Assembly: GCF_000308675.1 (NCBI RefSeq)
Contig: NZ_BAGE01000041.1
Coordinates: 470,612-534,611, forward strand
DNA: 64,000 nucleotides
Direction: 5' to 3'
Source of the DNA: Nocardia paucivorans NBRC 100373
GTDB taxonomy: Bacteria > Actinomycetota > Actinomycetes > Mycobacteriales > Mycobacteriaceae
Part shown: positions 51,340 to 59,389 of the stretch, one piece after another
How the letters are laid out: each line of letters starts with the position of its first letter
How positions within the stretch are numbered: the first letter of the stretch is position 1
Translations under genes and position numbers: made by a program
Notes under the pieces: generated by a model
What the model was told of the DNA's origin: nothing
Databases searched by the model: none
The model's input: the letters and a program-made list of their open reading frames with translations, nothing else

Positions 51340-51858
51340 ATGGCCCGCTATATAACGATCGCCCTCACCAAGGCCGGTGTGCGCTGCCGGGCCCGGCTGC
51401 TCGACGACGAGGCGCCGCGCACCTGCGAGGCGGTGTGGAACGCACTTCCCCTGGAAGGGGACGCTTTCCACGCCAAATACGCGCGCAACGAGGTGTACAC
51501 ACTCCTTCCCCGCATCGAGTCCGCTCCCCATCGGGAGAACCCGACCGTCACCCCGATCCCGGGGGACGTCTGCCTGTTCGACTTCGAGCCCTGGGAGATC
51601 GGCAACCCGGCCTATGGCTACGAACCGGGTTCCGCCGCCCACCACGCGCAGGGCGCCACGGACCTGGCGATCTTCTACGGCCGCAACAACCTGCTGATCA
51701 ACGGCGATCTGGGATGGGTTCCCGGCAGCGTCTTCGCCACCATCGAGGAGGGACTCGAGGATATGGCGGCGGCGTGCAACGCCCTGTGGTTGCACGGGGT
51801 GGCAGGCGAGACGCTCGCCGTGTCCGCCGACTCCGACGACGTGGGGCCGCGGCCCTGA
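51340..51858 (+). CDS. DUF3830 family protein (cyclophilin-like fold)
   Basis: A 172-residue protein. The opening MARYITIALTKAGVRCRARL strand, the early EAPRTCEAVWNALPLEG helix and the late FYGRNNLLINGDLGWVPGSVFA block match the DUF3830 family, whose known structures have a cyclophilin-like barrel. No enzymatic function is established for it. Members are often beside amidases and Asp/Glu racemase-type genes, as here. The ATG at 51340 follows CAGGGAG. Co-directional with the aminotransferase and closed by a strong hairpin. Confidence 0.82.
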   Translation: MARYITIALTKAGVRCRARLLDDEAPRTCEAVWNALPLEGDAFHAKYARNEVYTLLPRIESAPHRENPTVTPIPGDVCLFDFEPWEIGNPAYGYEPGSAAHHAQGATDLAIFYGRNNLLINGDLGWVPGSVFATIEEGLEDMAAACNALWLHGVAGETLAVSADSDDVGPRP

Positions 51859-51883
51859 GGGTTTCGGAGCAGTGTGGGGTTTC

Positions 51884-51911
51884 GGGCGGTGCGCCGAGGG
51901 GCGCACCGCCC
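51884..51911. terminator. 12-bp perfect hairpin between convergent genes
   Basis: GGGCGGTGCGCC (51884-51895), loop GAGG, GGCGCACCGCCC (51900-51911). It lies 25 bp after the DUF3830 stop and 2 bp before the amidase stop, so it probably terminates both convergent transcripts. Confidence 0.85.
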
Positions 51912-51913
51912 CT

Positions 51914-53326
51914 CTACTCGCCGGCGTCCGCGCCCAGAACCGCTTGGGCGTAGCGACCCACGGCCAGGACCAGGTCGTCGGAGTGGCGAGGGCCGACGAT
52001 CTGGAGGCCGACCGGCATCCCGGTGGCGGTACGTCCGGCGGGGATGCTGAGGGCGGGTTGTTGGGTGAGGTTGAAGGGGTAGGTGAACGGGGTCCACTCC
52101 GGCCACCCGCTCAGGCCGCTACCGGGGGGCACATCGTGGCCGGCGGCGAAGGCCGGAATCGGCACGGTGGGGGTTATCAGCAGGTCGAACGCCAGATGGA
52201 AGGCCCCCATGGTGATACCGAGATCGGTCGCGACGGCGCGGGCGTCGAGATAGTCGACGGCGCCGACGGTTTCGCCGTACTCCCAGATCCGTCGTAGCCC
52301 GGGATCGACCCGGTCGCGAGAGTTGGGCGGAAACTTCGCCAGCATGGTCGCAGCTCCGGCCGCCCACAGCAGTTCGAAGGCCGCCCGCGGGTCGGCGAAC
52401 CCGGGATCGGCGGTATCGATCCGCAGGCCGGCGTCGGCCAGGGCCCGCACCGCCCGATCCACGATCTCGGCCACCTCGGGATCGACCTCGGCATAACCGA
52501 GGGTCGGTGAGTAGGCGACGGTGACACCCCGCACATCGCGTTGGATCTGGCTTCGGAAGGTGGTCACGGTGGGGGCGAGCGCGGTGGGGTCGCGCGGATC
52601 GGGCAGCGCGAGGATATCCATCAGCAGAGCGGCGTCCTCGACCGTACGGGTCAGCGGTCCACCGTGGGCGAGGGGGCCGAACGGCCCGGCCGGCCACAAC
52701 GGGATGCGGCCGTGGGTGGGCTTGAATCCCACGATTCCGCAGAACGCGGCCGGGATACGGATGCTGCCGCCGCCATCGGTGCCCACCGATACCGGTCCCA
52801 TCCCGGCGGCGACCGCCGCGGCGCTACCGCCGGAGGAGCCACCCGCGGTGGTGGTCGGGTCGGCGGGGTTGCGGGTGATGCCGGTGAGCGGGCTGTCGGT
52901 GACCGCCTTCCAGGCGATCTCGGGGGTCGTGGTCTTGCCGACCAGAACCATTCCGTCCTCCCGCAACCGGGCCGCGACGGGGCTGTCCACCTGCCAGGGG
53001 CCGCTCGGGTCGATACAGGTGGAGCCGCGTCGGGTGGGCCACCCCTCGGTGAGGAAGACATCCTTGATGGAGATCGGCACCCCGTCGAGCAGGCCGCGGG
53101 CGTGTCCGGACTGCCACCGGGCCTCGGATTCCTTGGCCTGCACCAGGGCCCGCTCGTTGTCGACCAGACAGTAGGCGTTGAGTTCCGGATCACGCTCGGC
53201 GATGGTCGACAGCACTGCTTCGGTCGCCTCGACGGGCGAGAGCGCACCGGCCGCATATGCCGAGACCAGTTCGACCGCGGTCATGGCGACGGGGTCGGTG
53301 GGACTGTTGTGGACGGGGTGGCTCAT
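51914..53326 (-). CDS. amidase-signature family amidohydrolase
   Basis: A 470-residue amidase with the Ser-cisSer-Lys triad: Lys88 (ISIKDVF), Ser164 (AGGSSGGS) and nucleophile Ser188 (TDGGGSIR). It hydrolyses a carboxamide to acid and ammonia. The substrate is unknown, and the GatA-type tRNA role is unlikely outside a gatCAB context. The ATG at 53326 follows AGGAGGG. It lies 14 bp after the dehydrogenase, so the two are co-transcribed from the divergent promoter at 54.3-54.5 kb. It is convergent with the DUF3830 gene. Confidence 0.9.
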   Translation of the reverse strand: MSHPVHNSPTDPVAMTAVELVSAYAAGALSPVEATEAVLSTIAERDPELNAYCLVDNERALVQAKESEARWQSGHARGLLDGVPISIKDVFLTEGWPTRRGSTCIDPSGPWQVDSPVAARLREDGMVLVGKTTTPEIAWKAVTDSPLTGITRNPADPTTTAGGSSGGSAAAVAAGMGPVSVGTDGGGSIRIPAAFCGIVGFKPTHGRIPLWPAGPFGPLAHGGPLTRTVEDAALLMDILALPDPRDPTALAPTVTTFRSQIQRDVRGVTVAYSPTLGYAEVDPEVAEIVDRAVRALADAGLRIDTADPGFADPRAAFELLWAAGAATMLAKFPPNSRDRVDPGLRRIWEYGETVGAVDYLDARAVATDLGITMGAFHLAFDLLITPTVPIPAFAAGHDVPPGSGLSGWPEWTPFTYPFNLTQQPALSIPAGRTATGMPVGLQIVGPRHSDDLVLAVGRYAQAVLGADAGE

Positions 53327-53340
53327 GGCTGGGCCCTCCT

Positions 53341-54303
53341 TCAGCCGGGTACATACCCCAGCGTCTTGTCGACGACATTGTCCAGCGGCAGACCGGCCAT
53401 CCAGCGGTCGAAGTTCGCGGTGAACGCGGTGACGATCTCGGTGCGCCACCCCACGGCATCGCCCGAATTATGGGGGGTGATGCGCACGTTCGGCAGGTCC
53501 CACAGGGGATGTTCGGCCGGCAGCGGTTCCGGTTCCACCACATCGAGCGCCGCGCCGGCGATCGTTCCGTCGCGCAGGGCGGCGACCAGATCGTCGGTGA
53601 CCACGAGCTCTCCACGACCGACATTGACGAACCGGGCGTGGGGTTTCATCGCCGCGAACGCTCGCGCGTCGAACATGTGCCGGGTCGTGTCGGTGAGCGG
53701 GGCGATGGCGATCACATAGTCGGCGGCGGGCAGTTCGGCGTGCAGGTCCGCACTCACCGCGCCGAAATCGGGATCGTCGTCCCGGGGGCGGCGTCCGACG
53801 GCCCGGATCCGCATACCGACGGCGCGGAGTAGTCGGGCGATGGCGCGGCCGATGGATCCGGTGCCGACGATCAATGCGGTCGCGCCGGCGACCCGTTCGG
53901 ACTCCCGGTGCCGCCAGAGGTGTCGCTGCTGTAGTCGCAACGATCCGTCCAGATCCTTGGCGAAGACGAGAATCTGCCCGAGCACGTATTCGGCGATGGG
54001 CCCGTCGAAGACACCGCGGGTGTTGGTGACCACCACATCACTGTCCCGCAGCTGTGGGAACATCACCGTATCGACACCGGTGGCGGCCATATGCACCCAC
54101 CGCAACCGATCGGCCGACGGCCAGGCATCGGCAATGGTGTCGATCTGGAAGTCGTGCACGAACAACACATCCGCGCCGCGCAGCGCAGCGGCGAGGCCGG
54201 ACTCCTCGGTGTAACGAACCGTGGCCCGTTCCGCCACCGAGCTCATCAGGGCGGGGTCGGGCGGGTCACGGTATACGACGGTGACGATGGGGCCCGATTT
54301 CAC
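53341..54303 (-). CDS. D-2-hydroxyacid dehydrogenase
   Basis: A 320-residue NAD-dependent enzyme that interconverts a 2-keto acid and the D-2-hydroxy acid. The Rossmann loop is GTGSIG at 147-152. The catalytic triad is Arg230 (VNVGRGELV), Glu257 (LDVVEPEPLP) and His278 (RITPHNSG). The fold is that of the phosphoglycerate/glyoxylate reductase group. The GTG at 54303 (VKSGPIVTVVYRDPP) is chosen; an ATG at 54411 would cover the promoter region and add non-homologous sequence. It is the first gene of the leftward arm of the cluster. Confidence 0.88.
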   Translation of the reverse strand: MKSGPIVTVVYRDPPDPALMSSVAERATVRYTEESGLAAALRGADVLFVHDFQIDTIADAWPSADRLRWVHMAATGVDTVMFPQLRDSDVVVTNTRGVFDGPIAEYVLGQILVFAKDLDGSLRLQQRHLWRHRESERVAGATALIVGTGSIGRAIARLLRAVGMRIRAVGRRPRDDDPDFGAVSADLHAELPAADYVIAIAPLTDTTRHMFDARAFAAMKPHARFVNVGRGELVVTDDLVAALRDGTIAGAALDVVEPEPLPAEHPLWDLPNVRITPHNSGDAVGWRTEIVTAFTANFDRWMAGLPLDNVVDKTLGYVPG

Positions 54304-54419
54304 AGTATTGCTCGTTTCCGTAGTGACGTCCGGCTGCGTACATGTTTCCACCGGTGTCCGCTTCGCGGGTGACCGTGTCCGGACATTTGCACATTGACAC
54401 AGTAAGATCACATCGTATG

Positions 54420-54435
54420 ATTGTCAACAATCCGA
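54420..54435. promoter_or_regulatory. operator-like ATTGTCAACAATCCGA in the divergent promoter
   Basis: Second identical copy of the 16-bp site found at 49903. It lies 117 bp upstream of the dehydrogenase start and 55 bp upstream of the first racemase-type gene, so one bound regulator could control both arms. Confidence 0.75.
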
Positions 54436-54489
54436 TCGTCTGCCTCGACCGACTCGGAGGTCTCCCGGCTGAGCGCGAGAGGGGCCGCA

Positions 54490-55230
54490 GTGGATGCCAG
54501 CGTTTTCGATATAGACGGTCCCGTGGCGCAGCGGGGCATCGGCATCATCGCTCCCTTCGACCTGGCGCTGGAGCGTGAGCTCTGGCGGTGGGCGCCGCTG
54601 GAGGTGAGCCTGCACCTGGCCCGCACCCCGTACGAACCGGTGCCGGTTTCATTGGCCATGGCCGAGCTGGTCTCGGACCCGGACCACCTGACCGCCGCCA
54701 CCCGCAATGTGCTGCACGTCGAGCCCGAGGTCGTGGCCTACCTGTGCACATCGGGCAGTTTCATCAAGGGCATCGACCACGAACGATCCCTCCGCGAGAC
54801 GATCTGCCGGGCCGGCGCCCAGGACGCGGTGACCACCTCCGGCGCCCTCCTCGAGGCGGTCCGGCACCTGAATCTCACCCGTATCTCGGTGATCACCCCC
54901 TACGACGAGATCCTCACCGGAAAACTGCACGATTTCCTCGCCGAGGCCGGATGCACGGTGGCGCGCTCCAACCATCTGGGCCTGGGCGGGGGCATCTGGA
55001 AGGTGAACTACCGAACCATCGCCGAACGCATCGTCGCCGCCGACGACCCCACTGCCGAGGCCATCTTCGTCAGCTGCACCAATCTGCCCACCTACGACAT
55101 CATCGAACCGCTCGAACGAGCACTGGGCAAACCGGTGCTCACCGCCAACCAACTCACCATGTGGGCCTGCCTCGGCCGGATGAAGCTACCCATGATGGGG
55201 CCCGGCAAATGGTTGCTCAACGTGTTCTGA
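54490..55230 (+). CDS. Asp/Glu racemase-superfamily protein, maleate-isomerase-like, both Cys present
   Basis: A 246-residue member of the Asp/Glu/hydantoin racemase superfamily, closest in layout to maleate cis-trans isomerase and arylmalonate decarboxylase. Both catalytic cysteines are there: Cys86 (YLCTSGSF) and Cys196 (FVSCTNLP). The true reaction could be isomerisation, racemisation or decarboxylation of a small dicarboxylic-type acid. The GTG at 54490 has GAGAGGGG upstream; an in-frame TTG at 54421 lies inside the operator and is rejected. Followed by a paralogue 29 bp later. Confidence 0.82.
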   Translation: MDASVFDIDGPVAQRGIGIIAPFDLALERELWRWAPLEVSLHLARTPYEPVPVSLAMAELVSDPDHLTAATRNVLHVEPEVVAYLCTSGSFIKGIDHERSLRETICRAGAQDAVTTSGALLEAVRHLNLTRISVITPYDEILTGKLHDFLAEAGCTVARSNHLGLGGGIWKVNYRTIAERIVAADDPTAEAIFVSCTNLPTYDIIEPLERALGKPVLTANQLTMWACLGRMKLPMMGPGKWLLNVF

Positions 55231-55259
55231 ACCGCCGGTCCGAGGAAGGAGCCCCTCCG

Positions 55260-55994
55260 ATGGAGCAAGCGAACACCGTCGGATTCGTCTACCCCGATCA
55301 TGCCGCCGAGGACGACTATCCACGGGCGGAGGCGATACTCGGCGTCCGACTGCCGGTGGCGCACATCTACGGAACCGATCTGCACGCCGTCGCGGAACTG
55401 CTCGATCTGGGCAGCCCCGAGAAACTGCGACGCGGGGCCGAACTCTTGGCTCCACACGCGCCCGCCGCCGTGATGTGGGCATGCACCTCGGGCAGTTTCG
55501 TCTACGGCCCGGATGGCGCGCGTACCCAGGTTCGCGGCCTGGCCGAGGCGGCCGGGGTACCGGCGTCCAGTACCTCCTGGGCGTTCGTGGCGGCGGCCCA
55601 TGCGCTCGGGGTCCACCGCGTCGCCGTGGCCGCCAGCTATCCCGACGACGTGGCACGCCTGTTCGTCGATTTCCTCGCCGCCGCCGAGATCACCGTGGTC
55701 TCGATGTCGAGTTCGGGTATCCCGACCGCGGCCGAGGTCGGCACCCTGTCTCCGGAACGGGTGCTGGACCTGGCGGCCGCGGCCGACCACCCCGACGCGG
55801 AGGCACTGCTGATCCCGGATACTGCGATGCGCACCCTCGCGGTGCTCCCGGAGCTGGAGGAGGCGTTGGGTAAACCCGTACTCACCGCCAACCAGGTAAC
55901 CATCTGGGAAGGGTTGCGCCTGGCCGGTATCGCACGAACCGCGCCGGCATTGGGCGCGTTGTTCGCGGAAAGGTATGTCCATGTCGGTCGTTGA
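55260..55994 (+). CDS. Asp/Glu racemase-superfamily paralogue lacking the second Cys
   Basis: A 244-residue paralogue of the preceding gene. The first cysteine is kept (Cys75 in WACTSGSF). At the second site the aligned residues read LLIPDTAMRT, so Asp187 replaces the Cys. The surrounding fold is conserved (ALGKPVLTANQVTIWEGLRL). The enzyme therefore cannot use the two-base Cys/Cys mechanism of racemases and isomerases. It could be a one-cysteine decarboxylase-like enzyme, a partner subunit or an inactive homologue. The ATG at 55260 follows AGGAAGGAG. Its 3' end overlaps the GntR gene. Confidence 0.82.
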   Translation: MEQANTVGFVYPDHAAEDDYPRAEAILGVRLPVAHIYGTDLHAVAELLDLGSPEKLRRGAELLAPHAPAAVMWACTSGSFVYGPDGARTQVRGLAEAAGVPASSTSWAFVAAAHALGVHRVAVAASYPDDVARLFVDFLAAAEITVVSMSSSGIPTAAEVGTLSPERVLDLAAAADHPDAEALLIPDTAMRTLAVLPELEEALGKPVLTANQVTIWEGLRLAGIARTAPALGALFAERYVHVGR

Positions 55995-56658
55995 TTTCGA
56001 ACCGGTCAATCAGCAGTCGACCGCCGAGATGATCGCGGACCGGCTGCGTGAGGCGATCATGCGGGGCGCACTCGCCCCCGGCGCGCAGCTGGGCGAGGCG
56101 GATCTGGCGGCCCGTTTCGGTGTCTCACGGGGGCCGGTTCGCGAGGCCATGCAACGGTTGGTCTCCGAGGGCCTGCTATATGCCATTCGTAATCGCGGCA
56201 TCTTCGTCATCGACCTCACCCCCGACGATATCGTCGACATCTACCGGGCCCGAACCGCCATCGAAGGCGGCGCCCTGGCCCTGATTCTGGACGGCCGCCG
56301 CGAAATCGCCTATCGGGCGCTGGCCCCCAGCGTCGCCGAGATGCTCGCCCGCGCCGAGACAGGCGACGCAACCGGGGTATCCGATGCCGATCAACAGTTC
56401 CACGAGGTGCTGGTGCAGAGCGCGGGCAGCTCGCGTCTCGTGCGCGCGGCCCGCACTCTGCTGATCGAAACCCGCATGTGTCTGGGCGCCCTCCAGACCA
56501 CCTATCACGACCTGGGCGAACAGGCCCAGGAGCATGTCCGGTTACGCGAAGCGATCGGCACGGGCGAGGCCGAACTGGCGCACACCCTGCTCCGAGAACA
56601 TATGGACGATGCGGTGCGGCGGCTCGGCGCTCGTCATGCCGAGGCCCACGCCGATTAG
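55975..56658 (+). CDS. GntR-family (FadR/FCD-type) transcriptional regulator
   Basis: A 227-residue regulator with an N-terminal winged helix (RLREAIMRGALAPGAQLGEA, then FGVSRGPVREAMQRLVSEGLL) and a C-terminal all-helical FCD domain. Likely metal/ligand residues sit in DADQQFHEV and in the later His of QEHVRLREAI and REHMDDAV. FCD domains bind small organic acids, often with a metal. The ATG at 55975 overlaps the upstream gene by 20 bp; the ATG at 55981 is better spaced from AAAGG. It is the obvious candidate for binding the repeated ATTGTCAACAATCCGA sites. Confidence 0.9.
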   Translation: MSMSVVDFEPVNQQSTAEMIADRLREAIMRGALAPGAQLGEADLAARFGVSRGPVREAMQRLVSEGLLYAIRNRGIFVIDLTPDDIVDIYRARTAIEGGALALILDGRREIAYRALAPSVAEMLARAETGDATGVSDADQQFHEVLVQSAGSSRLVRAARTLLIETRMCLGALQTTYHDLGEQAQEHVRLREAIGTGEAELAHTLLREHMDDAVRRLGARHAEAHAD

Positions 56659-56706
56659 GGCCGACCAGGGCGGATACCGCTCGGAGGCGGGACCGGACCG
56701 CCCGGC

Positions 56707-57669
56707 TCAGTCGACCAGTCCCCGCGGGCGCACCACCAGTACCGGCGCGGCTCGGGAGCCCTTCTCCTCCAGCAGCGCGATGGCCCGCCCATCGGCGGTG
56801 ATCGCCGCATGAACGCCCGCCGTTCCGTTCGGCACCAACCATCGACCGTCGCGCAACGACTCGGTTTCCGCGGCATCGATCACCCGATGGGGGAAGGCCG
56901 TGCGAATCGCGGTATCGATATCCAGGCTCAACGCCGGGTCCTCGGCGAGCTCGTCCAGGGTGCGGGCATGGTCCAGGGTGAACGGCCCGACCCGGGTGCG
57001 ACGCAGGGCGGTGAGATGGCCACCGACCCCCAGCGCGGCGCCGAGGTCACGGGCCAGGGCCCGCACATAGGTGCCGGAGGAGCATTCGACCACGACGTCC
57101 AGATCCACCAATGCGTTACCGGGCAGATCGCGTCGGGCGAGCACATCGAACCGGGACACCGTCACCGGGCGCGCCTCCAGGCGCACCTCCTCCCCCGCGC
57201 GGTGCCGGGCATAGGCGCGTTCCCCGGCCACCTTGATCGCACTGACGGTGGCGGGCACCTGCCGGATATCACCGGTGAGCGCCGCGACCGCGGTGGCGAT
57301 ATCGGCGTCGGTCACCGACCCCGCCGACACCTCGGTGAGGATTTCGCCCTCGGCGTCGTCGGTGGTGGTGGCCTGTCCCAGCCGGATGGTGGCGGTATAG
57401 GCCTTGGTGGTGAGGGTGAGCAGGCCGAGCAGCTTGGTAGCGCGTTCGACCCCCAACACCAGGACCCCGGTGGCCATGGGATCCAGGGTTCCCGCATGAC
57501 CCACCTTCTTGGTGCGCAATAGTTTCCGCGTCCGGGAAACGACATCGTGGCTGGTCATACCACCGGGTTTGTCGATGATGAGCAAACCACCCAAACCATC
57601 CGGGCCGAGGGGGCGCGACCGCGCCGACCCGGTCGACGCTCCCGTGGGCGATACCGACGGCTTTTCCAT
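56707..57669 (-). CDS. truB: tRNA pseudouridine(55) synthase
   Basis: Makes pseudouridine at U55 in the T-loop of tRNAs. The 320-residue protein has the catalytic Asp in [14 protein letters not shown], the [11 protein letters not shown] motif I, and a C-terminal PUA-like extension. Residues 1-25 are a Ser/Gly-rich extension. The ATG at 57669 shares one base with the pptT stop (TGATG), so truB is translationally coupled to pptT, as in mycobacteria. Confidence 0.96.
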   Translation of the reverse strand: MEKPSVSPTGASTGSARSRPLGPDGLGGLLIIDKPGGMTSHDVVSRTRKLLRTKKVGHAGTLDPMATGVLVLGVERATKLLGLLTLTTKAYTATIRLGQATTTDDAEGEILTEVSAGSVTDADIATAVAALTGDIRQVPATVSAIKVAGERAYARHRAGEEVRLEARPVTVSRFDVLARRDLPGNALVDLDVVVECSSGTYVRALARDLGAALGVGGHLTALRRTRVGPFTLDHARTLDELAEDPALSLDIDTAIRTAFPHRVIDAAETESLRDGRWLVPNGTAGVHAAITADGRAIALLEEKGSRAAPVLVVRPRGLVD

Positions 57670-58349
57670 CAGCCGTGCACGATCGCGGTGAGGATGAGCC
57701 CGTCGGTGATCAGCCAACGGCCGTCGAACGAGGTCAGTGGCGCTCCCCCATCGGTGACCTGTCCGGGCACCAACAGCTCCGAATGGAAGGTGCCACTGCC
57801 GGCGGCACCCACACCGAATGGTTCGGTGTCCACGGTGAAGGTGATGTGTGCGTCCTCGAAGCCGAGCCAGCGTCCGGTGAGCGGGAACCACGCCTTGTAG
57901 GTGGCCTCCTTGGCACAGAACAGCAGCCGGTCCAGGTGCAGATCGGGCGACGCGGCGCCGCGCAACCATTCCCGTTCCGCGGGTAGGCTCACCGAGTCGA
58001 GCACACCGTCGGGCAGTTCGGCGTGCGGTTCGGCGTCTATTCCGATCGACCGATAGCGCAACCGGTGCGCCAGCGCCGCGGCCCGGTACCCGTCGCAGTG
58101 GGTGAGGCTGCCGACCACACCGCGTGGCCAAATCGGCGCCCCGCGCTCTCCCTTACCGATCGCGACCTGCGGCTCTCCCAGTTGTTCCAGCGCCTGCCGG
58201 GCACAGTACCGGGCGCCGATGAAATCACGGCGGCGTTTCTCCACCGAGTTCGCGATCAGATGCTCCTCGGCGGGATGCGGCTTCAGGTCCTCCGGGTAGT
58301 CGAGCAGTTCGGCCGAGGCCACACCGGAGGGCAGGATTGTCTCGATCAT
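57669..58349 (-). CDS. pptT: 4'-phosphopantetheinyl transferase PptT
   Basis: Transfers phosphopantetheine from CoA to carrier domains of polyketide, mycolate-condensing and siderophore enzymes; essential in mycobacteria. The 226-residue protein has the Mg-binding SIGIDAEPH (Asp105, Glu107) and the [11 protein letters not shown] motif (Glu148, Lys152). The ATG at 58349 ([15 protein letters not shown]) is the family start. It lies 37 bp after the phosphoesterase gene. Confidence 0.95.
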   Translation of the reverse strand: MIETILPSGVASAELLDYPEDLKPHPAEEHLIANSVEKRRRDFIGARYCARQALEQLGEPQVAIGKGERGAPIWPRGVVGSLTHCDGYRAAALAHRLRYRSIGIDAEPHAELPDGVLDSVSLPAEREWLRGAASPDLHLDRLLFCAKEATYKAWFPLTGRWLGFEDAHITFTVDTEPFGVGAAGSGTFHSELLVPGQVTDGGAPLTSFDGRWLITDGLILTAIVHG

Positions 58350-58386
58350 CGTCGTCGAGCCTATCTGTCCCGCACTGCGCTGTCTC

Positions 58387-59355
58387 TCACAGCACACCGC
58401 GTCTGCGCTGAGCCTTGGCACGCATCTCGGCCGCCTCGGCCGCCATTTCCGGGGTCACCTTGAAATGCCCACCCCAATCGTTGAGGTCCCCGGGCCGGTA
58501 GTCGGGATCGGGCAGGATCTGGCGCAACAGCTTGTCGGGTAGGCCACGACGCTGCCATTCCCGGGGATAGCCGAGCGAGACCTCTTCGAAGCGAACACCA
58601 TCGTAATAGGTGGTGCGCGGAATGTGCAGATGACCGTAGACCGCGCAGACCACGTTGTAGCGGGTGTGCCAGTCGGCGGTGCGTTCCGTCCCACACCACA
58701 GCGCGAACTCGGGGTACCAGAGCATATCGGTGGGTGTGCGAACCAGCGGGAAATGATTGATCAGCACCACCGGTGTCTGTGGGCCCAGCGCGTCGAGTCT
58801 GCGCTTGGTCACTTGCAGTCGCACATCGCACCAGGCGTCGCGGGTGAGGTACGGGTCGGGCGAGAGCAGGAATTCGTCGGTGGCCACCACATTGCGCTCC
58901 CGGGCCAATGCCAGGGCCTCGGCCTTGGTCCGGGTGCCGTCGGGCCGGAAGGTGTAGTCGTAGAGCAGAAACATCGGGGCCAAGGTGACGGCGCCGCCGT
59001 ATCGTTCGGCACCCGCGCCCCGCCATACCGGGAACGGATCCTCTGGGGTGAGCACATCCAGATCCCGGCACATCGCCACCAGATAGTCGTAGCGGGCGGC
59101 GCCGCGCATCTGCACCGGATCCTTGGAGGTGGTCCACAATTCGTGGTTACCGGGCACCCAGATCACGGTGGCGAACCGGCTGCGCAGCAGTTCCAGCGCC
59201 CAGCGGATATCGTCGCTGCGTTCACCCACATCACCGGCCACGATCAGCCAGTCCTCCGGAGAATCCGGTCGGATCTCCTCCACCACCGGCTTGTTTCCCT
59301 GGTGCCCGACGTGGATATCGCTCACCGCCATCAATTTGGGAGTCACCACGGCCAC
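58387..59355 (-). CDS. metallophosphoesterase (calcineurin-like)
   Basis: A 322-residue calcineurin-type phosphoesterase. Metal-site motifs are DIHVGH, GDVGE, GNHE and later GHLH. It is conserved beside pptT in mycobacteria, where the neighbour has been proposed to hydrolyse the phosphopantetheine bond and so oppose PptT. I infer the same role here from context, but the sequence alone shows only a phosphodiesterase. It is the first of a three-gene run with pptT and truB. Confidence 0.9.
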   Translation of the reverse strand: MAVVTPKLMAVSDIHVGHQGNKPVVEEIRPDSPEDWLIVAGDVGERSDDIRWALELLRSRFATVIWVPGNHELWTTSKDPVQMRGAARYDYLVAMCRDLDVLTPEDPFPVWRGAGAERYGGAVTLAPMFLLYDYTFRPDGTRTKAEALALARERNVVATDEFLLSPDPYLTRDAWCDVRLQVTKRRLDALGPQTPVVLINHFPLVRTPTDMLWYPEFALWCGTERTADWHTRYNVVCAVYGHLHIPRTTYYDGVRFEEVSLGYPREWQRRGLPDKLLRQILPDPDYRPGDLNDWGGHFKVTPEMAAEAAEMRAKAQRRRGVL

Positions 59356-59389
59356 CTCGGTAGATCTACTCGGCAGTACACGACAGTCA

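Noticed and set aside
51914..53326. GatA subunit of the tRNA amidotransferase
   Set aside because: The amidase lacks gatC/gatB neighbours and lies in a catabolic cluster with a dehydrogenase 14 bp upstream.
54421..54489. TTG at 54421 as start of the first racemase-type gene
   Set aside because: It lies inside the repeated operator and would add 23 non-homologous residues; GTG 54490 has a good Shine-Dalgarno.
49994..56658. Known nicotinate catabolic (maleamate) cluster
   Set aside because: There is a maleate-isomerase-like gene and an amidase, but no nicotinate hydroxylase, dioxygenase or cysteine-hydrolase-type maleamate amidase.
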